DNA from: Diphasiastrum complanatum
Taxonomy: Eukaryota; Streptophyta; Lycopodiopsida; Lycopodiales; Lycopodiaceae
Direction: 5' to 3'
Assembly (NCBI GenBank): GCA_029204225.1
Contig: CM055104.1
Span: 25,309,285-25,373,284, forward strand
Length of the DNA stretch: 64,000 bases
Below the pieces are notes generated by a model. It searched no databases. It worked only from the letters and a program-made list of their open reading frames with translations, and was not told the origin of the DNA. Position numbers and translations under genes: made by a program. Positions 1-12,042 of the stretch are shown here, in pieces. How positions within the stretch are numbered: position 1 is the first letter of the stretch; every line of letters starts with the position of its first letter.

Positions 1-97
1 TAATGACGCTATAGTGCAATATTGTGACTCATTGCATTTTCTAGTCTTCAAGTAAATCAAGCTTGGTGCTTATTTTTCTTGTTGGCAAATTTTAACA
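1..97 (+). mobile_element. 3' end of a 5' LTR (element alpha)
   Basis: The first 97 bases end in AACA and are followed at once by a 12-base match to the 3' end of initiator Met-tRNA. That is the arrangement of a plus-strand retrotransposon 5' LTR. The rest of the LTR lies outside the window, so its family cannot be read. Confidence 0.6.
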
Positions 98-109
98 TGG
101 TATCAGAGC
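98..109 (+). promoter_or_regulatory. Primer-binding site, Met-tRNA type (element alpha)
   Basis: TGGTATCAGAGC is complementary to the 3' end of plant initiator Met-tRNA and directly abuts an LTR-like AACA terminus. It would prime minus-strand DNA synthesis. Confidence 0.75.
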
Positions 110-704
110 TTTCTTGAGGCTTCGTTAAGATTTCATATAGGTCCTTTTGAAGGATTTTCATTTTTTTTTGAAGAAGAGTCAAATCGGAATCCAAGCTTGG
201 GGATTCTCAACACTAGAAGTGCAAGATTTTACATTTGCTGTGCTTGGAGGTGGAGATACTTGGGTAGGAGGCCAAGGTAAATCTAAAAGCTGATTTCTCA
301 GGTTGCACAAGTCATTTGGAGGCTTTTTTAAGTAATAATGAAGACGTTCTCAAAGTTGGAAAGAGCTACAAGCAAAACAACAAGGGAGCATCAAGCTAGT
401 CACATGGCATTGCCAAAACAAGCATTGTTTTTGGTATTTGAGGCTTGGTGGTGAGGACCATTGGTTTTCTAGCCAATATATTCTTCCTCTCTGTTATTTT
501 GTAGGCCCTTTGAAGTGGGGTGGTTGTGGCTAATGTTATGAATATTTGATACATCTTGAAGAGTCAAGAAGAGCCATATATGAAATATGAACTAGAAAGG
601 TAAAAAGGACATTATTTTGTATCAAGAGACCTATTGGAGGCTATTCATCAAGTTCATCACCTTTCCTTGAGGTCTATAACCTTTATTAAAAAAAAATTCA
701 GAGC
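110..704. other. Internal leader of element alpha, no gene seen
   Basis: About 600 bases follow the first primer-binding site and show no readable gag or pol. They end where element beta is inserted. The flank after that element (5727 onward) may be the continuation of alpha, but I could not prove it. Confidence 0.35.
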
Positions 705-709
705 TCAAG
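705..709. repeat. Target-site duplication, left copy (element beta)
   Basis: TCAAG lies immediately before the 5' LTR and is matched at 5722-5726 immediately after the 3' LTR. Five bases is the size expected from an LTR-retrotransposon integrase. Confidence 0.8.
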
Positions 710-1228
710 TGTCATGTCCATGATCAATACATAGGATTCAGTATACTCCTAGTCTTGGATACATGGTACTCCAGTGAAACAAGCTGTTAGTTATGCCATG
801 TCATACTGGATGTGACCCGAAACTAACTAATATCCTTGTGAGGCCCAGAACACACTAAATGGAGTTAGTAAAAGGTTTGGGACAGTCAAGGCATGTGTAG
901 AGTTATCAATAGCAATTATATGAATAGAGGATCTATGCATAGAGGATCTATTTTGGAGGAATCTAAATATAGGAGGGTTAGGACCTTGCATGTCTGTGTG
1001 CACAAGTGGTTCATGGCTCTATGAAAAGAGGCCAAACTCGCCCTACTCCTCATATTTGTAATGGATTCATTGTCAGGGTTTCACTCTACCTTCATGCTTT
1101 CTACTCGGCTTGGGGGTGAAGCTTCTAGAGTTGATTGGTTGCTTCTATTTGGCTGGCTCGTTGCTCCATAGTGTGTTTTCTATTGTGTTTTGTCTTGTAA
1201 GCAGGATCTTGAAGGAGCTTCTCTTATA
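710..1228 (+). repeat. 5' LTR of element beta
   Basis: Begins TGTCATGTCCATGATCA and ends CTTATA. It aligns along its length with 5213-5721, with scattered substitutions and small indels. Termini are TG...TA rather than the usual TG...CA, but the flanking duplication confirms them. Confidence 0.85.
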
Positions 1229-1229
1229 G

Positions 1230-1241
1230 TGGTATCAGAGC
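1230..1241 (+). promoter_or_regulatory. Primer-binding site of element beta
   Basis: TGGTATCAGAGC begins one base beyond the 5' LTR and matches initiator Met-tRNA. Confidence 0.8.
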
Positions 1242-4200
1242 AAGGCTTATGAAGATTGGAGCACTTGGAGTTACATCCGGATTGAAGTGTTGTTTCCTCA
1301 AGGGAGTTTTGGTTTTGGATTCACTAGTTTCTGGTTTGCAGCATGCTTATCAAATATGGTGGTAGAGTGCTCTTCTACACAAGTAGTTTTTGATTGAAGA
1401 TGTTGAGATTTAGGTGAATTTGATATTAATTCTCTGTTTCCTGAGGAAGCTTTCATTTTGCTTTTGAATAATCTGTTTTTGGAAGATCATGTTGATTATT
1501 TTCTAGCTAAACTCTGCTTGGCAAAGAAGTTGAATGGATTGCATAAGTCAATTGTTGAATCCTATTTAGTAACTTATGTTCTATACATGCACAGATTATC
1601 CAAGAAGATCTCCAGATAATTCAGTAAGCAGAAAACTAAAAGCTAGAGGCACATCTACATCGGTGGTGCTCACCAATTGGTCTTACTTACCAATTTTGCC
1701 TTGTTTTCACCTGAGAAAGAATCACATATGCTATGAGTCTGAGAATTTTCTAGACTCTGGCCCACTGAGTGATGGATTCTAGTTGATAGCTAGAAGTTAG
1801 CTGATGAATCCCTGTTGATTTCTTATGAATATCTTAAACATCCTACGTGGCAATCCTTATAGGGCCCTTTTGTAAGCTTAAAAATGTTTTATGAATATGT
1901 GATTTTCTAGATCAACTCCGGTAGTTAAACATCCTACGTGGCAATCCTTATAGGGCCCTTTTGTAAGCTTAATTTTCTCTAATGGTTACTAGCACCCGGT
2001 TATAGAAACTTTGGTGTCTTGGTGTTAGATTGTCAAAGTTTGACCTTGGATTTTTTTGTATTGCTTCCCATATTAGCACTTGAAGAAATTTGGATTTCCT
2101 TTCTCTAGGGACAATATGCATGTTGTTGGGGCTTTATCACTTTGACATTTTTGCTAAGCCAAGCTGATCTTGATGAAAATGGATGAATGGTATGGTTCTC
2201 AGGCATATACCCAGTATAGGAATTAGATTCCTTGGTAGGATGCTATTTTAACCATTTAACTCTGAAGTATTGGTACTCTCAGTAAATAGAGTTAAATAGG
2301 ATTTCACGTTATTTTTATCCTTTTCAAAAGGTGGAAAGTGAGAACAGTCCAATTTTATTGAAAAAATTGTAACAATAGAAACTGATCAAAAGTAGAATTG
2401 ATCTAATTTCTAGTTAAATCCTATGGTGAATTATATTCAAGTAGTATTTTTTCATACTAGTAGATTTTTTTTATACTACTTATTCAATCAAGGTATAGGA
2501 TAGAAATGAAATTGTTTCAGTCTTTTTTCTACAATAATTAAGTTTAAACATTTACTAATGTCATTACGTCTTCTTAGTACCTTAGATGAAATAGATTTTT
2601 AGGGAACTGAAAATTCTAAGGAGGGAAGAAGAGTGGACATCAGAGGTAGTAAGTGTGATCGAGCAATGTATTTTGCAGTTAGGATTATGTTAATCCTTGT
2701 AAATAATTGCTTAATACCAGATATTAATTTCGTGGATAGAATTCATTTAGTTAAATTTATAACGGATATCTTTGTGACCATTGAGTTATCCGCAGTTTTG
2801 GATGGCAAATGTGATGTTAGAAGTGGAATCTAATATGTGGATTATATTGGATCTGTTAGATGACTGAAGCTTGTCTCTAGATTTTATGCATCAGAAGGGT
2901 TTCGAAACTTATCATTAACCAGAAAAGATCAAAATATAATACTAAACCATGTTAATTCTTCTTCTTAGATCACAAGATCAGATGTGGATTTGTGGTATCC
3001 ATCTGATAGGCATGCCAATCAACCGAATAAATGGATTTCTCCAGTGTTGGGAACAAAAGATAATACTCTATATGGACCATAGGACATCTAGATGATCAGT
3101 AGATCTCTAGAATATCATATATGACAGTTAAGAGTTTTCTGGAAGGAGGCGTTGATGGTATGGGACATTAGTAATTTTGGAAAGGAAATTCTAAGACTAT
3201 AAAGATCTGATTGTCAATGGAATTTTTTAGTAAGTACCTAGTCATGATATGGAAAAAAAAAAAGAAAAATCATTGATTAAATGTAGGGTATTTTGGGAAA
3301 TTTTGAGGTAGATTTTCTAGATATGTTATTTACTCATGAGAAATAGAAAATCTTTTGTAGATGAGTTACAAGATCTTAGCGAGGTATGTGAGTAACATAT
3401 GTGGGTTCTAGAGGAATCTGTCAGATAAGAATGTGTTTATGTACTGCGTCATAGTGAAATTATTCACTTATGTGCACAATTAATCTTGTATGAATCTACT
3501 ATGTATTCCTGGTTACTAGAGTTATTTGGTGCACTTAACCTAGTCGGTGAATATAAACATATGATTAAGTATTGTTTTGATAGATATTTGCAAAGTTAAC
3601 AAATCTTTGGATGAAGATTTATGGATTAACTTATGAATGATTTGGATATGGATCTAAATGTGATGTTGTATGGTACAATTAAGATTTGCACCTAGACATT
3701 TGAGATTTCTGAATTATTGGCAATTAATTTGAGTAGTTGATTACTCCAGAATGAAATTTATTGGTAAAATGATCAGTGTGACGTGGTTTCACCAAAAACT
3801 GATAGTTTCGATTTATATTGCTTGTAAGACACATAATTAGTGAATCTTCATCAGTTAAAATTATGTGCATTGGATATACAGTATTCTTGGTAGAGTATTC
3901 CTTAGTTAAGGAATGGACTTAGATCATTGGTGATTGTATCCCAATGAGCTCAATTGGATAACAAATCATAATGAATCCGAGAATAATAACTGAATTATAT
4001 GTAGCAGATATTTGAATATCTAGATTTAGTTCTAGATAGTGAATCTTTTTGTGGTTGAAGATGAGTGTCATTTTGGTATGCGTTTAGTCTTTAATTACCA
4101 CTGGTTTATAGAACTTGAATATCTCGCACTTCAGTCAAAGAATCATGTTTGAAAAATATTTCTAAATCCAGTATTTTCTTAGTGGAAAGATTTTGGAATT

Positions 4201-5199
4201 ATTCTTACTTTTCTAGAATTATGTAGGACATATACTCTAGTATCCTGTAAATGATTATGGTTTTGGATTCCAGAAAATTATGATTGACGAATCATACGAA
4301 TCTAAATATTTATGATTGACGGTTCATAAATAGATACTTAATTATTGTCAGAGGATTTAAAGGAATGGTGATGATTCTTAAGTGTGATGATTAAATCTTG
4401 ACTTATTAATTGAGTGAGAATTCGAATCAGGGTTTTGAATCTCTTTACTTGAGTATTTGATTGAAAACCTATGGATCTCACAGATATTCTCACAAGGAAA
4501 GCTATTTTACTTGTGGAGAATTTAATTATCTAATGGATGCTATTTTGCTATAGTTTATGGTCTGCAGATGCTTGAGTACAATTTTTTTCCTTCTTTTGAT
4601 TAGATCTCTAGTTATCATAGGGGATAGACAAATCTATTAAGATGAATGAGTGTTATTTTCTTGTTTTTAATGTTAGAAACATAAGCATTTAACTCAAAAG
4701 GGTATTTAGAATACTCAGAGTTGAGTTTTAATCATTCTATATCTTAATGATTCTCCTAGAGATTCTAGTTGAATGAGTTATCATATCTTAGAATTTGGAT
4801 TCTAAGGATATTTGTACTTGGAAGCTTATGAATTATCTGTCAGAATTGTGGATAATTTCAGACTGAATTTAAATTATTTTATTATTATTTTTAACTTTAA
4901 TCTCCTGAGTTAGGTAATGTTTCACCTAGTGTTTCATGTAAGTGCTTTACATGAAGGTGATGTGACTAACTTGTGGTGAATGTAACCCAGATGGAAAATT
5001 TATCGCTTAGTGTACTTTTCAAACCTGAGTTGTACTCTAGTGCAGAGATTATCACTTGGAAAATAGGATTATCTTTGAGTACTTGTTTGATGTGAAAGTC
5101 AAACTAAGGGTAATGATTTTCTAGGTTGTTATTGAAAGTTAAAAAAATTATTGTTATAATTCTTTCTTGTTTGGGAGCTTATAAGGATAGAAGCAGTTT
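1242..5199 (+). other. Interior of element beta, coding remnants unrecognised
   Basis: Roughly 4 kb without a long frame. A plus-strand open stretch near 1400-1580 reads like protein (for example LFPEEAFILLLNN), but I recognise no family. No catalytic reverse-transcriptase or integrase motif could be found by reading. The whole interior appears heavily mutated or derived from unrelated sequence. Confidence 0.4.
1834..1972. repeat. 48-bp direct repeat inside element beta
   Basis: A segment containing CATCCTACGTGGCAATCC occurs at 1834-1881 and again at 1925-1972 without visible differences, 91 bases apart start to start. It looks like a recent small duplication. Confidence 0.8.
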
Positions 5200-5212
5200 A
5201 AAGAGGGAAGAA
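5200..5212 (+). promoter_or_regulatory. Polypurine tract of element beta
   Basis: AAAGAGGGAAGAA is an uninterrupted purine run ending exactly where the 3' LTR starts, as needed to prime plus-strand DNA synthesis. Confidence 0.8.
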
Positions 5213-5721
5213 TGTCATGTCCATGATCAGTACATAGGATTTGGTACAGTCCTAGTCTTGGATACACACGGTACTCTAGCAAAACAAGCTGTAAGTTATG
5301 CCACGTCATACTGGACGTGACCCAAAAGTAACTAATATCCTTGTGAGGCCCATAACACACTAAATGGAGTTAGTACAAGATTTGGGACAGTCAAGACATG
5401 TGTAGACTTATCAATAGCAATTATATGAATAGAGGATCTATGCATAGAGAATCTATTCTAGAGGAATCTAAGTATAGGAGAGTTAGGACCTTGCATGCTT
5501 GTGTGCTCTATAAGAAGAGGCCAAACTCGCCCTCCTCCTCATATTTGTGATGGATTTGTTGCCAAGGTTTCACTCTACCTTCATGTTTTCTACTCCTTGG
5601 CTTGGGGGTGAAGCTTCTAGAGTTGATTGGCTGCTTCTATTTGGTTGGACACGTTGCTCCATAGTGTGTTTTCTATTGTGTTTTGTCTTGTAAGCATGAT
5701 CTTGAGGGAGCTTCCCTTATA
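5213..5721 (+). repeat. 3' LTR of element beta
   Basis: Starts TGTCATGTCCATGATCA and ends CTTATA, followed by TCAAG. It pairs with 710-1228. The two LTRs have diverged by substitutions and small indels, so the insertion is not new. Confidence 0.85.
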
Positions 5722-5879
5722 TCAAGTCTCATATCAAGTCATGTTATGTGCTTGATATCTTCTTCTCCAAGTGTAGATTAGTTAGTTCTTATGTGTTAGA
5801 ATTTTGGGTGCTGTATTCTACATTGTTTCATACATAAATGAAAAAAAATTACTAGAATTCTCATTTCCTACCAAAACTT

Positions 5880-7000
5880 GAAGTTGGTTTGTTTTCATTC
5901 CACATAAAGGCCTAAACATTCATATTTATGTTCAGCAATCAACAGCCCATCAACAATAGCATTGACTTTAGGACAGCTCTTTTCTAATCCATTGCTTGAT
6001 ACTTGATCTACTTCAACCACAATAGGCTTATGCCCATCAAGCCATCAAATTATTAACACCTCCCTAAGCTGCTTTACTGCCGGGGATTTTCGCAGCAACT
6101 GGAGTAAGTTGATATCTATTTGGTCTTATGCAAATGGTCCACTAACTTGAATGGTTCATAAGACTCTAATGCCGCTCTCCTTCTCTAGCTCTTTTTTTAG
6201 ACCTGATGGGACATCCAGACGCTTTTTATGGTCTTCGCCGGATCATTAATAACGTCTTTCACAACTTGGTTCTCTATCAAGGGTTCATCAGCTACAACTG
6301 GTAATCTATCATCGACAACATGCTTTCCTTAATTCAGAGTAGCTGCCTTTTGCGCTCTAGTCATCAGTAAACATTCAGGTTGTGCCTCTTCAAGTACAAC
6401 GTCAATTAGGCACATAGGTCGTCCCTCATCGGAGTCGCCATGCTGGAGAATTCGAATTGGTTCAGCAGAGTCCTTCGAAGGTCCAGCAACTCTATGGTTT
6501 TCAGGACCAGGTTGATTGGCTTGTTCATTTGAAGTTTTAACTTTCATGTAACAACAATCATCAGTATGGCCTTTCTTCCCACAGATAGTATATTTAAGGT
6601 TGGGGCAGTCTCTTATTAGATGATCACCCTTACAAATTCGGCAAGATAACTCCTTTGGTCGATCAGGTTGTCTCACACCGATCAGATTTTGTTGCCTCTT
6701 GAGGATATTGACATCAAGGGCTAGGGACTTTATATTTTTGGACATTACATCCATATATGTTGACTGGTTTTGTTGTCTGTCTACTAGTTCTGCTTGTTTG
6801 CTTCTTGTTACATCTTATGCTACCTCCATTCTGGTTGTTAGCTGGGCATGTTCTTGATCATGTCTATTTAATTCAATGCCCAGATCAGGCAGCAGATGCA
6901 GATTCTTGGGGTTGTAGTATGGTTCAACCTGTCACGGATACTCAGATTTCGAACACTCTTGAACTCTTGAAATCACTTGCAATCATTCTACCATGCAAGC
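5880..7000 (-). pseudogene. Ty3/gypsy gag to protease-linker remnant
   Basis: The minus strand reads as the nucleic-acid-binding end of a gypsy Gag. One Cys-His knuckle (CRICKGDHLIRDC) has only three residues between the second Cys and the His. A second knuckle (TICGKKGHTDDC) has Tyr where its first Cys should be. Further on (6329-6420) is the acidic, Met/Thr-Arg-rich linker (ECLLMTRAQ) that usually precedes the aspartic protease. Past the stop at about 6330, more linker-like sequence (INLLQLLRKSP) runs toward 5900 in shifted frames. Both knuckles are damaged and frames are broken, so this is a dead fragment. Upstream Gag up to about 7000 is inferred. Confidence 0.65.
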
Positions 7001-7079
7001 ACACCAAGAATGTCCAAAAACAGCTCTTCTTGAAACACGGTTGGACATTATTATGGCACTTCAAAACAGAATGCTAGAA

Positions 7080-7849
7080 TAGATCATTGCAAAATGGAAA
7101 CTAAACTACTTGCAATATCAGAAAACAAGCCTAGCATGCCAAATTCATAAAAAATCGAAAACTAATTCCTACAAGCATTCAAGAATCAAGAAGCTCCATC
7201 TTCTTGGTTCTTGAATTTTCCAAGAAACTCAAGAAACCAAAACGTAAATGAATTTGCAAGATCTATAATTTCTTGGATGCTTGCAACCTACATTAATCCA
7301 CAAGAAAACATGAATCTAATCCACAACTAGGAAAGCAAGAAAACTAATCCACAACCACACAATATGAATGGAAGGGCATGATCATAGGGGCATCACTCAA
7401 GAAAACCATCATGATGAAGGAGCTTAGTGTAGCATCAAACTCATGGGAGATCTTCTTATTAAGCATGGATAGATACAATGCAAAAAGCTCCTCTACACAA
7501 AGAGGGAGTCTCTTAAATTAGCAAGAGAGCTTCTTAGGTGGCATCCTAGTGGAATTTCCACATTTCACAAATTACAAGTGGAATAATGCTCTCCACTAGA
7601 GGTCACCATCAAAAGGTGGCTCACTCTACTTTCTTTAAGAGAGGTCTACTTGCATTTATTACATTTGCCTAGAAATATAGTTCCTACATGGTCATTCCAT
7701 CTTCCGGGATTCACCATGAGGCTTACACAGTCCTTACTTGTCATTACTAACTAGTATTCCTCGACTCTCATACTCGGCTCTCGGTCTTCATTAGTCTCGT
7801 CTTCTCAGAGACCTCCTCGGTCTAAGGTGAGAGGTGCTCTTGAGTACAT
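7080..7849. other. Intergenic, no gene seen
   Basis: No reading frame, RNA gene or clear repeat terminus was found. Part of this may be LTR or leader of the adjacent gypsy remnant. Confidence 0.3.
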
Positions 7850-8281
7850 GACAACATTCCAACAAGGGAGGCTGAGACTTGGTTGGAGCTCGTCCTGAGT
7901 CGCAACCCGCACTCCCCTATAGTATTGGTGTGATTCGGCACCCCCCCTCATACCAAGCACTCTACCCAAGCTGGTAAAGCACGTTTTTCTCTCTCTAGGA
8001 TTTTCTCTTTCTAGAAAGTCATTTTATCTCTCTAGATTTTACTGATCTCCAGGCTTCCTTTAATCATGCCTAGATCGTGTGAGGTGATTGCACATCGATC
8101 TGAGCTCTTTGGACTCCGCTAGAACTGATCAAAGATTTTCAGCCATAGGAACTTGGCGTCGGCCGAATTCTGGTCACAGTGGTGCCAGGAGCGGCGTCGG
8201 CGCCAGGAACAGCAGGGGTGTTGCTGGTGCCGGGGATATAGCTGGCGCAAGTAAAGCTTGTAAAGGTAGCTTTACAACACC
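7850..8281. repeat. Dispersed 430-bp repeat, copy 1
   Basis: This segment recurs in reverse complement at 28217-28672. It starts with TGACAACATTCCA and ends in a short hairpin (CTTGTAAAGG with CTTTACAAC). Near that end it has GC-rich GGCGCC/GGTGCC-type units that differ in number between the two copies. It runs directly into the transposase remnant at 8282. It could be a solo LTR (TG...ACA ends) or a non-autonomous element. No target duplication was found. Confidence 0.7.
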
Positions 8282-9845
8282 ATGTGATAGTATGGCTGCA
8301 AAATACATCGAAGATGAGAGGCCGATATTTTGTACCGAGCCAAGACATTTAAGACTTCGGCTAGCCATGGATGGTATTAATCCTCATGGCCATCGATCTT
8401 CTACTTGGACAACATGGCTAGTGATGCTTGTGAATTACAACATACCTCTAGAGATCGCAATGAAAAAAGGTCATCTTTTACTTGCTCTCATCATTCCCGA
8501 TTGTTACAAGATAAATAACATGGATGTCTTTCTAGGACTTATTGTCAGGGATTTGCAAATTCTTTGGAGAGGGATTCGTGTGTACAACATTTCACATCCT
8601 ATCAGATATAAAGAATTTGAATCAAAAGGTATTTTGATATGGACGATGCATGATTATCATGGATTGGGTGAGTGTAGCGGTTTTTCTACTTTCAGATACC
8701 ATGCTTGTGATATATGTGGAAGTAATCTCCCTGCACGATATGCAAAACATCTTAGGAAAGTCATATATTCTGATCATCATAAATCTTTTCCATTCAACCA
8801 TAGCCTTTGTAGAACTCGTTTTTGTCGACTAGGAGACAAAGTGGAGGCATGCCCTCCACCGAAAAGATTAACGAGTAAAGATTGGCTTGAGAAATGGAAC
8901 AATGAAACGGAGAATTCCACTTCGATAGAGGGTATGAAATGGTTATCCATATTTTAGGCACTCCCATATTGGATGACATTAAAAATAACTCATTTATTGG
9001 ATCCAATGCACATTTTCAAAAATATGGGAGAGTCACTATGGAAACACTTTAATCAATTAGAAGGTTTGTATGCACGAGTCCTTGAAGAACTAAAAGATTT
9101 TGCTCAAATGCGACACTTATGGAGTAAAGATGGACAAGAGTCAAGGTCAAGATCAACTCGTACACCATGTTTTTGTCAAAGGAAGAGAGTACTGATATAA
9201 AGACAATTATTTAACATATGCGATTTTCCTCTGGATATGCAGGGTCTATAAGAGGGGCATTTACCTTAGACAACAAATTATCCGGATTACAGTCTCATGA
9301 TTGGCACAAGATGAGACAGGTATATGTATTTGATGTGTTCAATTAGTGATGCATATAATCAAGTATGTTTGCATGAAATGTCATGACAATCATATTTCGG
9401 CCTATTTATTTTGATAGCATTAAAAGGGTGTTTGATCGAAGATATACAAAACGTTATCTCAGAATTGTCAACCTTTACAAGGTATTGCTCGTGAGTCTTA
9501 ACGACATTCAAATGAGCACATTTCGCATGTATATTAATGACCATTTTGTATTTCTGTATGCAACGAATATGCATATGGATATCTTCAAAAGACATAAATA
9601 TAGGAGATATAGGATGCATGCATCTCAAAGCTATTGAGATTGTTTGTGCTTTCGAGAGATGCCTTTCTCCATCATTCATGGACGTCCAAATTCATCTATT
9701 GGTTCACCTTGTTGATGAGGTGGAGCTAGCGGGCCCTGTGAGTGCAAGATGAAAGTTTTTCTTGGAGCACTTTATGAAAGTCCTAAGAGATTTTATTCGT
9801 CAAAAAGCGCATATAGAATGTAGTATGGCAGAAGGTTGGATGGCA
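8282..9845 (+). pseudogene. CACTA (En/Spm) TNP2-like transposase, broken
   Basis: The plus strand follows the plant CACTA transposase family (Transposase_21/TNP2). It begins with RLRLAMDGINPHGHRSST and WLVMLVNYNIPLEIAMKKG. A Cys-His block follows (YHACDICGSNLP). After a stop and frame change near 8957 comes LLDPMHIFKNMGESLWKH, the usual 'D-MHI-KN' motif, then KLSGLQSHDWHKM near 9270-9310. The C-terminal DUF4218-like part resumes at 9631 (LSPSFMDVQIHLLVHLVDEV). A possible GT-AG intron spans 9320-9630, but around 60 residues normally present there are missing. The gene is truncated at both ends: by the repeat at 8281 and by a gypsy fragment at about 9846. Confidence 0.8.
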
Positions 9846-12026
9846 CAAGGAGCCAATATCAGATACAATATTGTATGGCTTCTTCGTCTGCAGCTTGAAG
9901 TCCACCATTGCTATGGATAATTTTGAACTTACCAGTACATCATCATCCTGCTCTTCAAAAGTGACTTTCTTCTGAAGTGGATTTGATTTAAATTCATCTT
10001 CTATTAGAGTTCTTCCTTCTTCTGCAACATCCTTTTGGAATAACTTGGCAACGTTTTAGTCGCAGATCGAATCATCTTTCAAGTCTTTTTTAGTAATAGA
10101 CTTATTCGCCTTTGGCTACTTTGTTGGATATTTTCTTTTATTTCTACGAGTCTTAGCTGAACTCTCTATAGATGGCTTGAGTGACTTTGAAGGGCATCTG
10201 GTTGAAACTTGAAAAATGTCTTCAAAATTGCTAGGCTCTTTACTATCGGTAGTTAGCAGGGTGCATTCGTCAAAGCATTCGATCATCTATATGATTGCAT
10301 CATCTTGTTTCTTTTTCAAGTCTGCATCTGCACCAGGGGTATGGACATAATTGTACAGCACCTTTGACTTTTGAGGCTTTGGACAATCTACGACAAGATG
10401 ACATTCTCTTGAGCAATTTGAATATAACGGCATATACTCGATTGGACGTCGAGGCTTTGGGCATAGTCTGGTGAATTATGACCTTGGACGTCGCAGTTAT
10501 AACCACTGTCAGTACTCTTCTTTGGTGGTAAGCTCACTGGTGCATAGAAAGTCTTTAGGTTTTGGCTTCACAATCTGAACGGGTACAAATCATTTTGATC
10601 CAAATTTTGGTTTTGGTTACAACATTGGGCCTGGCAGTCCTTGAATGTAATGGCAATATTCTTCTGGATTTGTTTCATATATATACGGAACATCTCCAGA
10701 TGCACTTTTTACATATGATACTTGCTTAACTTTACTCATTGTTAGTATGATCTAGGGAACCGCATTTGGTACACCAGATGTCCAGATTGGAAAATGGTGT
10801 CACCTGTCTCTTGTCCGAGACTTCAAATATCTGAACTTTTAAATTCTGTATTTGTTTCGACAGATCGACAATGTTCTTTTTCCAAATCTTATCAGTCTTC
10901 ACAAGAGATTTTTTGTAAGGATTGGATCTATTCTTAATCTTCTTCTCCTTCCGATGATTCTTGTCATCTCCTGAAGAAATTGAACTCTTAGAGTCCGAAT
11001 CGTCGTTGGAACTAGTCAACTCTGGACTATTTGATTGTCCTCATCCGAGATCAAATCATATGATGAAACAGATGATTTCTTTTTCATCTTCTTACTGGAA
11101 CGTCATTTTTCTGCAATCTTAGATATTTAGTAGTTCTTCATTGTTGCAATAACTTCATCCAGAGAATTCATGGATCCTTGTCGGTAGTATCTGTCAATCT
11201 TTGACGGTAACCATGCAAGGTACTATTATATCTACATTGCAATAGGATATACACCACCAATTTTCCAATTAATTTTTTTACCTTATATGTGTATCTTCGC
11301 GGGGACTCTTTTTGTTTCTTTTGCACAGAATTCAATCGTGCAAGCCCTTTGGTAGAGTAACCAATCTCATAAAATTGATTAAAAAAGGCTTCTCGCATCA
11401 GCTCTCATGTGTTGATAACATCACGATCCAACTGACTGTACCATATACGGGTTTGTTTTCATAGCAGACCAAAAAAATTTCGAAGCTTGTTTGTATTCGG
11501 TCTCTCATTGTTGAAAAAACCAATTGACTCGAATTGAGAGACGTAGTTGTCTACATCATCTGAAGGAGTACCCTTGAAATAGTCGTACTTAATCTTAGAA
11601 CTGGAGATATATCGCAATGAAGAAAGTCCTATTTCTGGTTCTGATTCTAGATCAGATTTAAATTCTAGATCTAGATCAAGATATGGTTCAGATTCAAGTT
11701 CAGGATCTGGATCTGGATCACAAGTTCTGGATCTAGATCCGGATCAAGATCAAGATCTAGATTTGGATTGCCAACGATATTAGAAAATTTTGACTCATAT
11801 ATATTTTTGGGTTTATCGATAAGATTATTGAAATAAACTTCAGCTTCTTGATAGGTGGCAAAAGTCCATGTTTTGCGTTGAAAAGTTTGTCAAAGATTTT
11901 TAAAAAATTCCTCACGAAATTTTCGATATCTTTTCAAATGCTCAGCTCTAGAATTATTTGAACTGCTTCTTACAGTTGGCAGTCATCTTCAACTGAAAAT
12001 CATCTAGATCCAATGACTAGCAATCT
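9846..12026 (-). pseudogene. Ty3/gypsy gag, family copy A
   Basis: Minus-strand Gag of the same gypsy family as 31671-35354 and 53060-53785. From N to C: a basic segment (SRAEHLKRYRKFREEFF) near 11900; a Leu/Asp/Ser/Glu low-complexity run at 11640-11780 made of GATCTAGATC-like repeats; the capsid region (FFNQFYEIGYSTKGLARL) at 11168-11398; a basic hinge and knuckle (IWCTKCGSLDHTNNE) at 10732-11019; and further Cys-rich knuckle remnants at 10370-10500. The end (KKPYNIVSDI) near 9880 matches the pre-protease linker of the larger copy. Stops and frameshifts are frequent. Protease and pol are absent. The 3' end is fused to the CACTA transposase. Confidence 0.8.
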
Positions 12027-12042
12027 CCAATAACGGTGACAA
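12027..12042 (-). promoter_or_regulatory. Degenerate primer-binding site, gypsy copy A
   Basis: The minus strand reads TTGTCACCGTTATTGG. It aligns with TTGTCGCCGTTGCCGGGG at the same position before gag in the fuller copy (35337-35354). Three substitutions suggest age. Confidence 0.55.

Larger units (their letters stand above)
710..5721 (+). mobile_element. Complete LTR element beta with target-site duplication
   Basis: Two direct repeats of about 510-519 bases bound a 4-kb interior. The 5' copy is followed by a Met-tRNA primer site and the 3' copy is preceded by a purine tract, which fixes the plus orientation. The 5-base TCAAG occurs just before the first LTR (705-709) and just after the second (5722-5726), so the boundaries are well supported. 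The interior holds no frame that I recognise as gag, protease, integrase or reverse transcriptase. It is either a non-autonomous element or so decayed that its frames are lost. Superfamily not assigned. Confidence 0.85.

Noticed and set aside
4470-4510. TDILTRK-like stretch as a copia RNase H end in element beta
   Set aside because: A seven-residue resemblance with no supporting motifs around it and 700 bases to the LTR.
5154-5360. Small minus-strand frame in the 3' LTR of element beta
   Set aside because: Lies across the polypurine tract and LTR boundary, and no similar frame is kept in the 5' LTR.
8088-8957. A 289-codon plus-strand frame as one gene
   Set aside because: Codons 1-65 lie in the dispersed repeat that recurs at 28217-28672 without transposase. 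Only the rest is TNP2-like, so the fusion is accidental or secondary.
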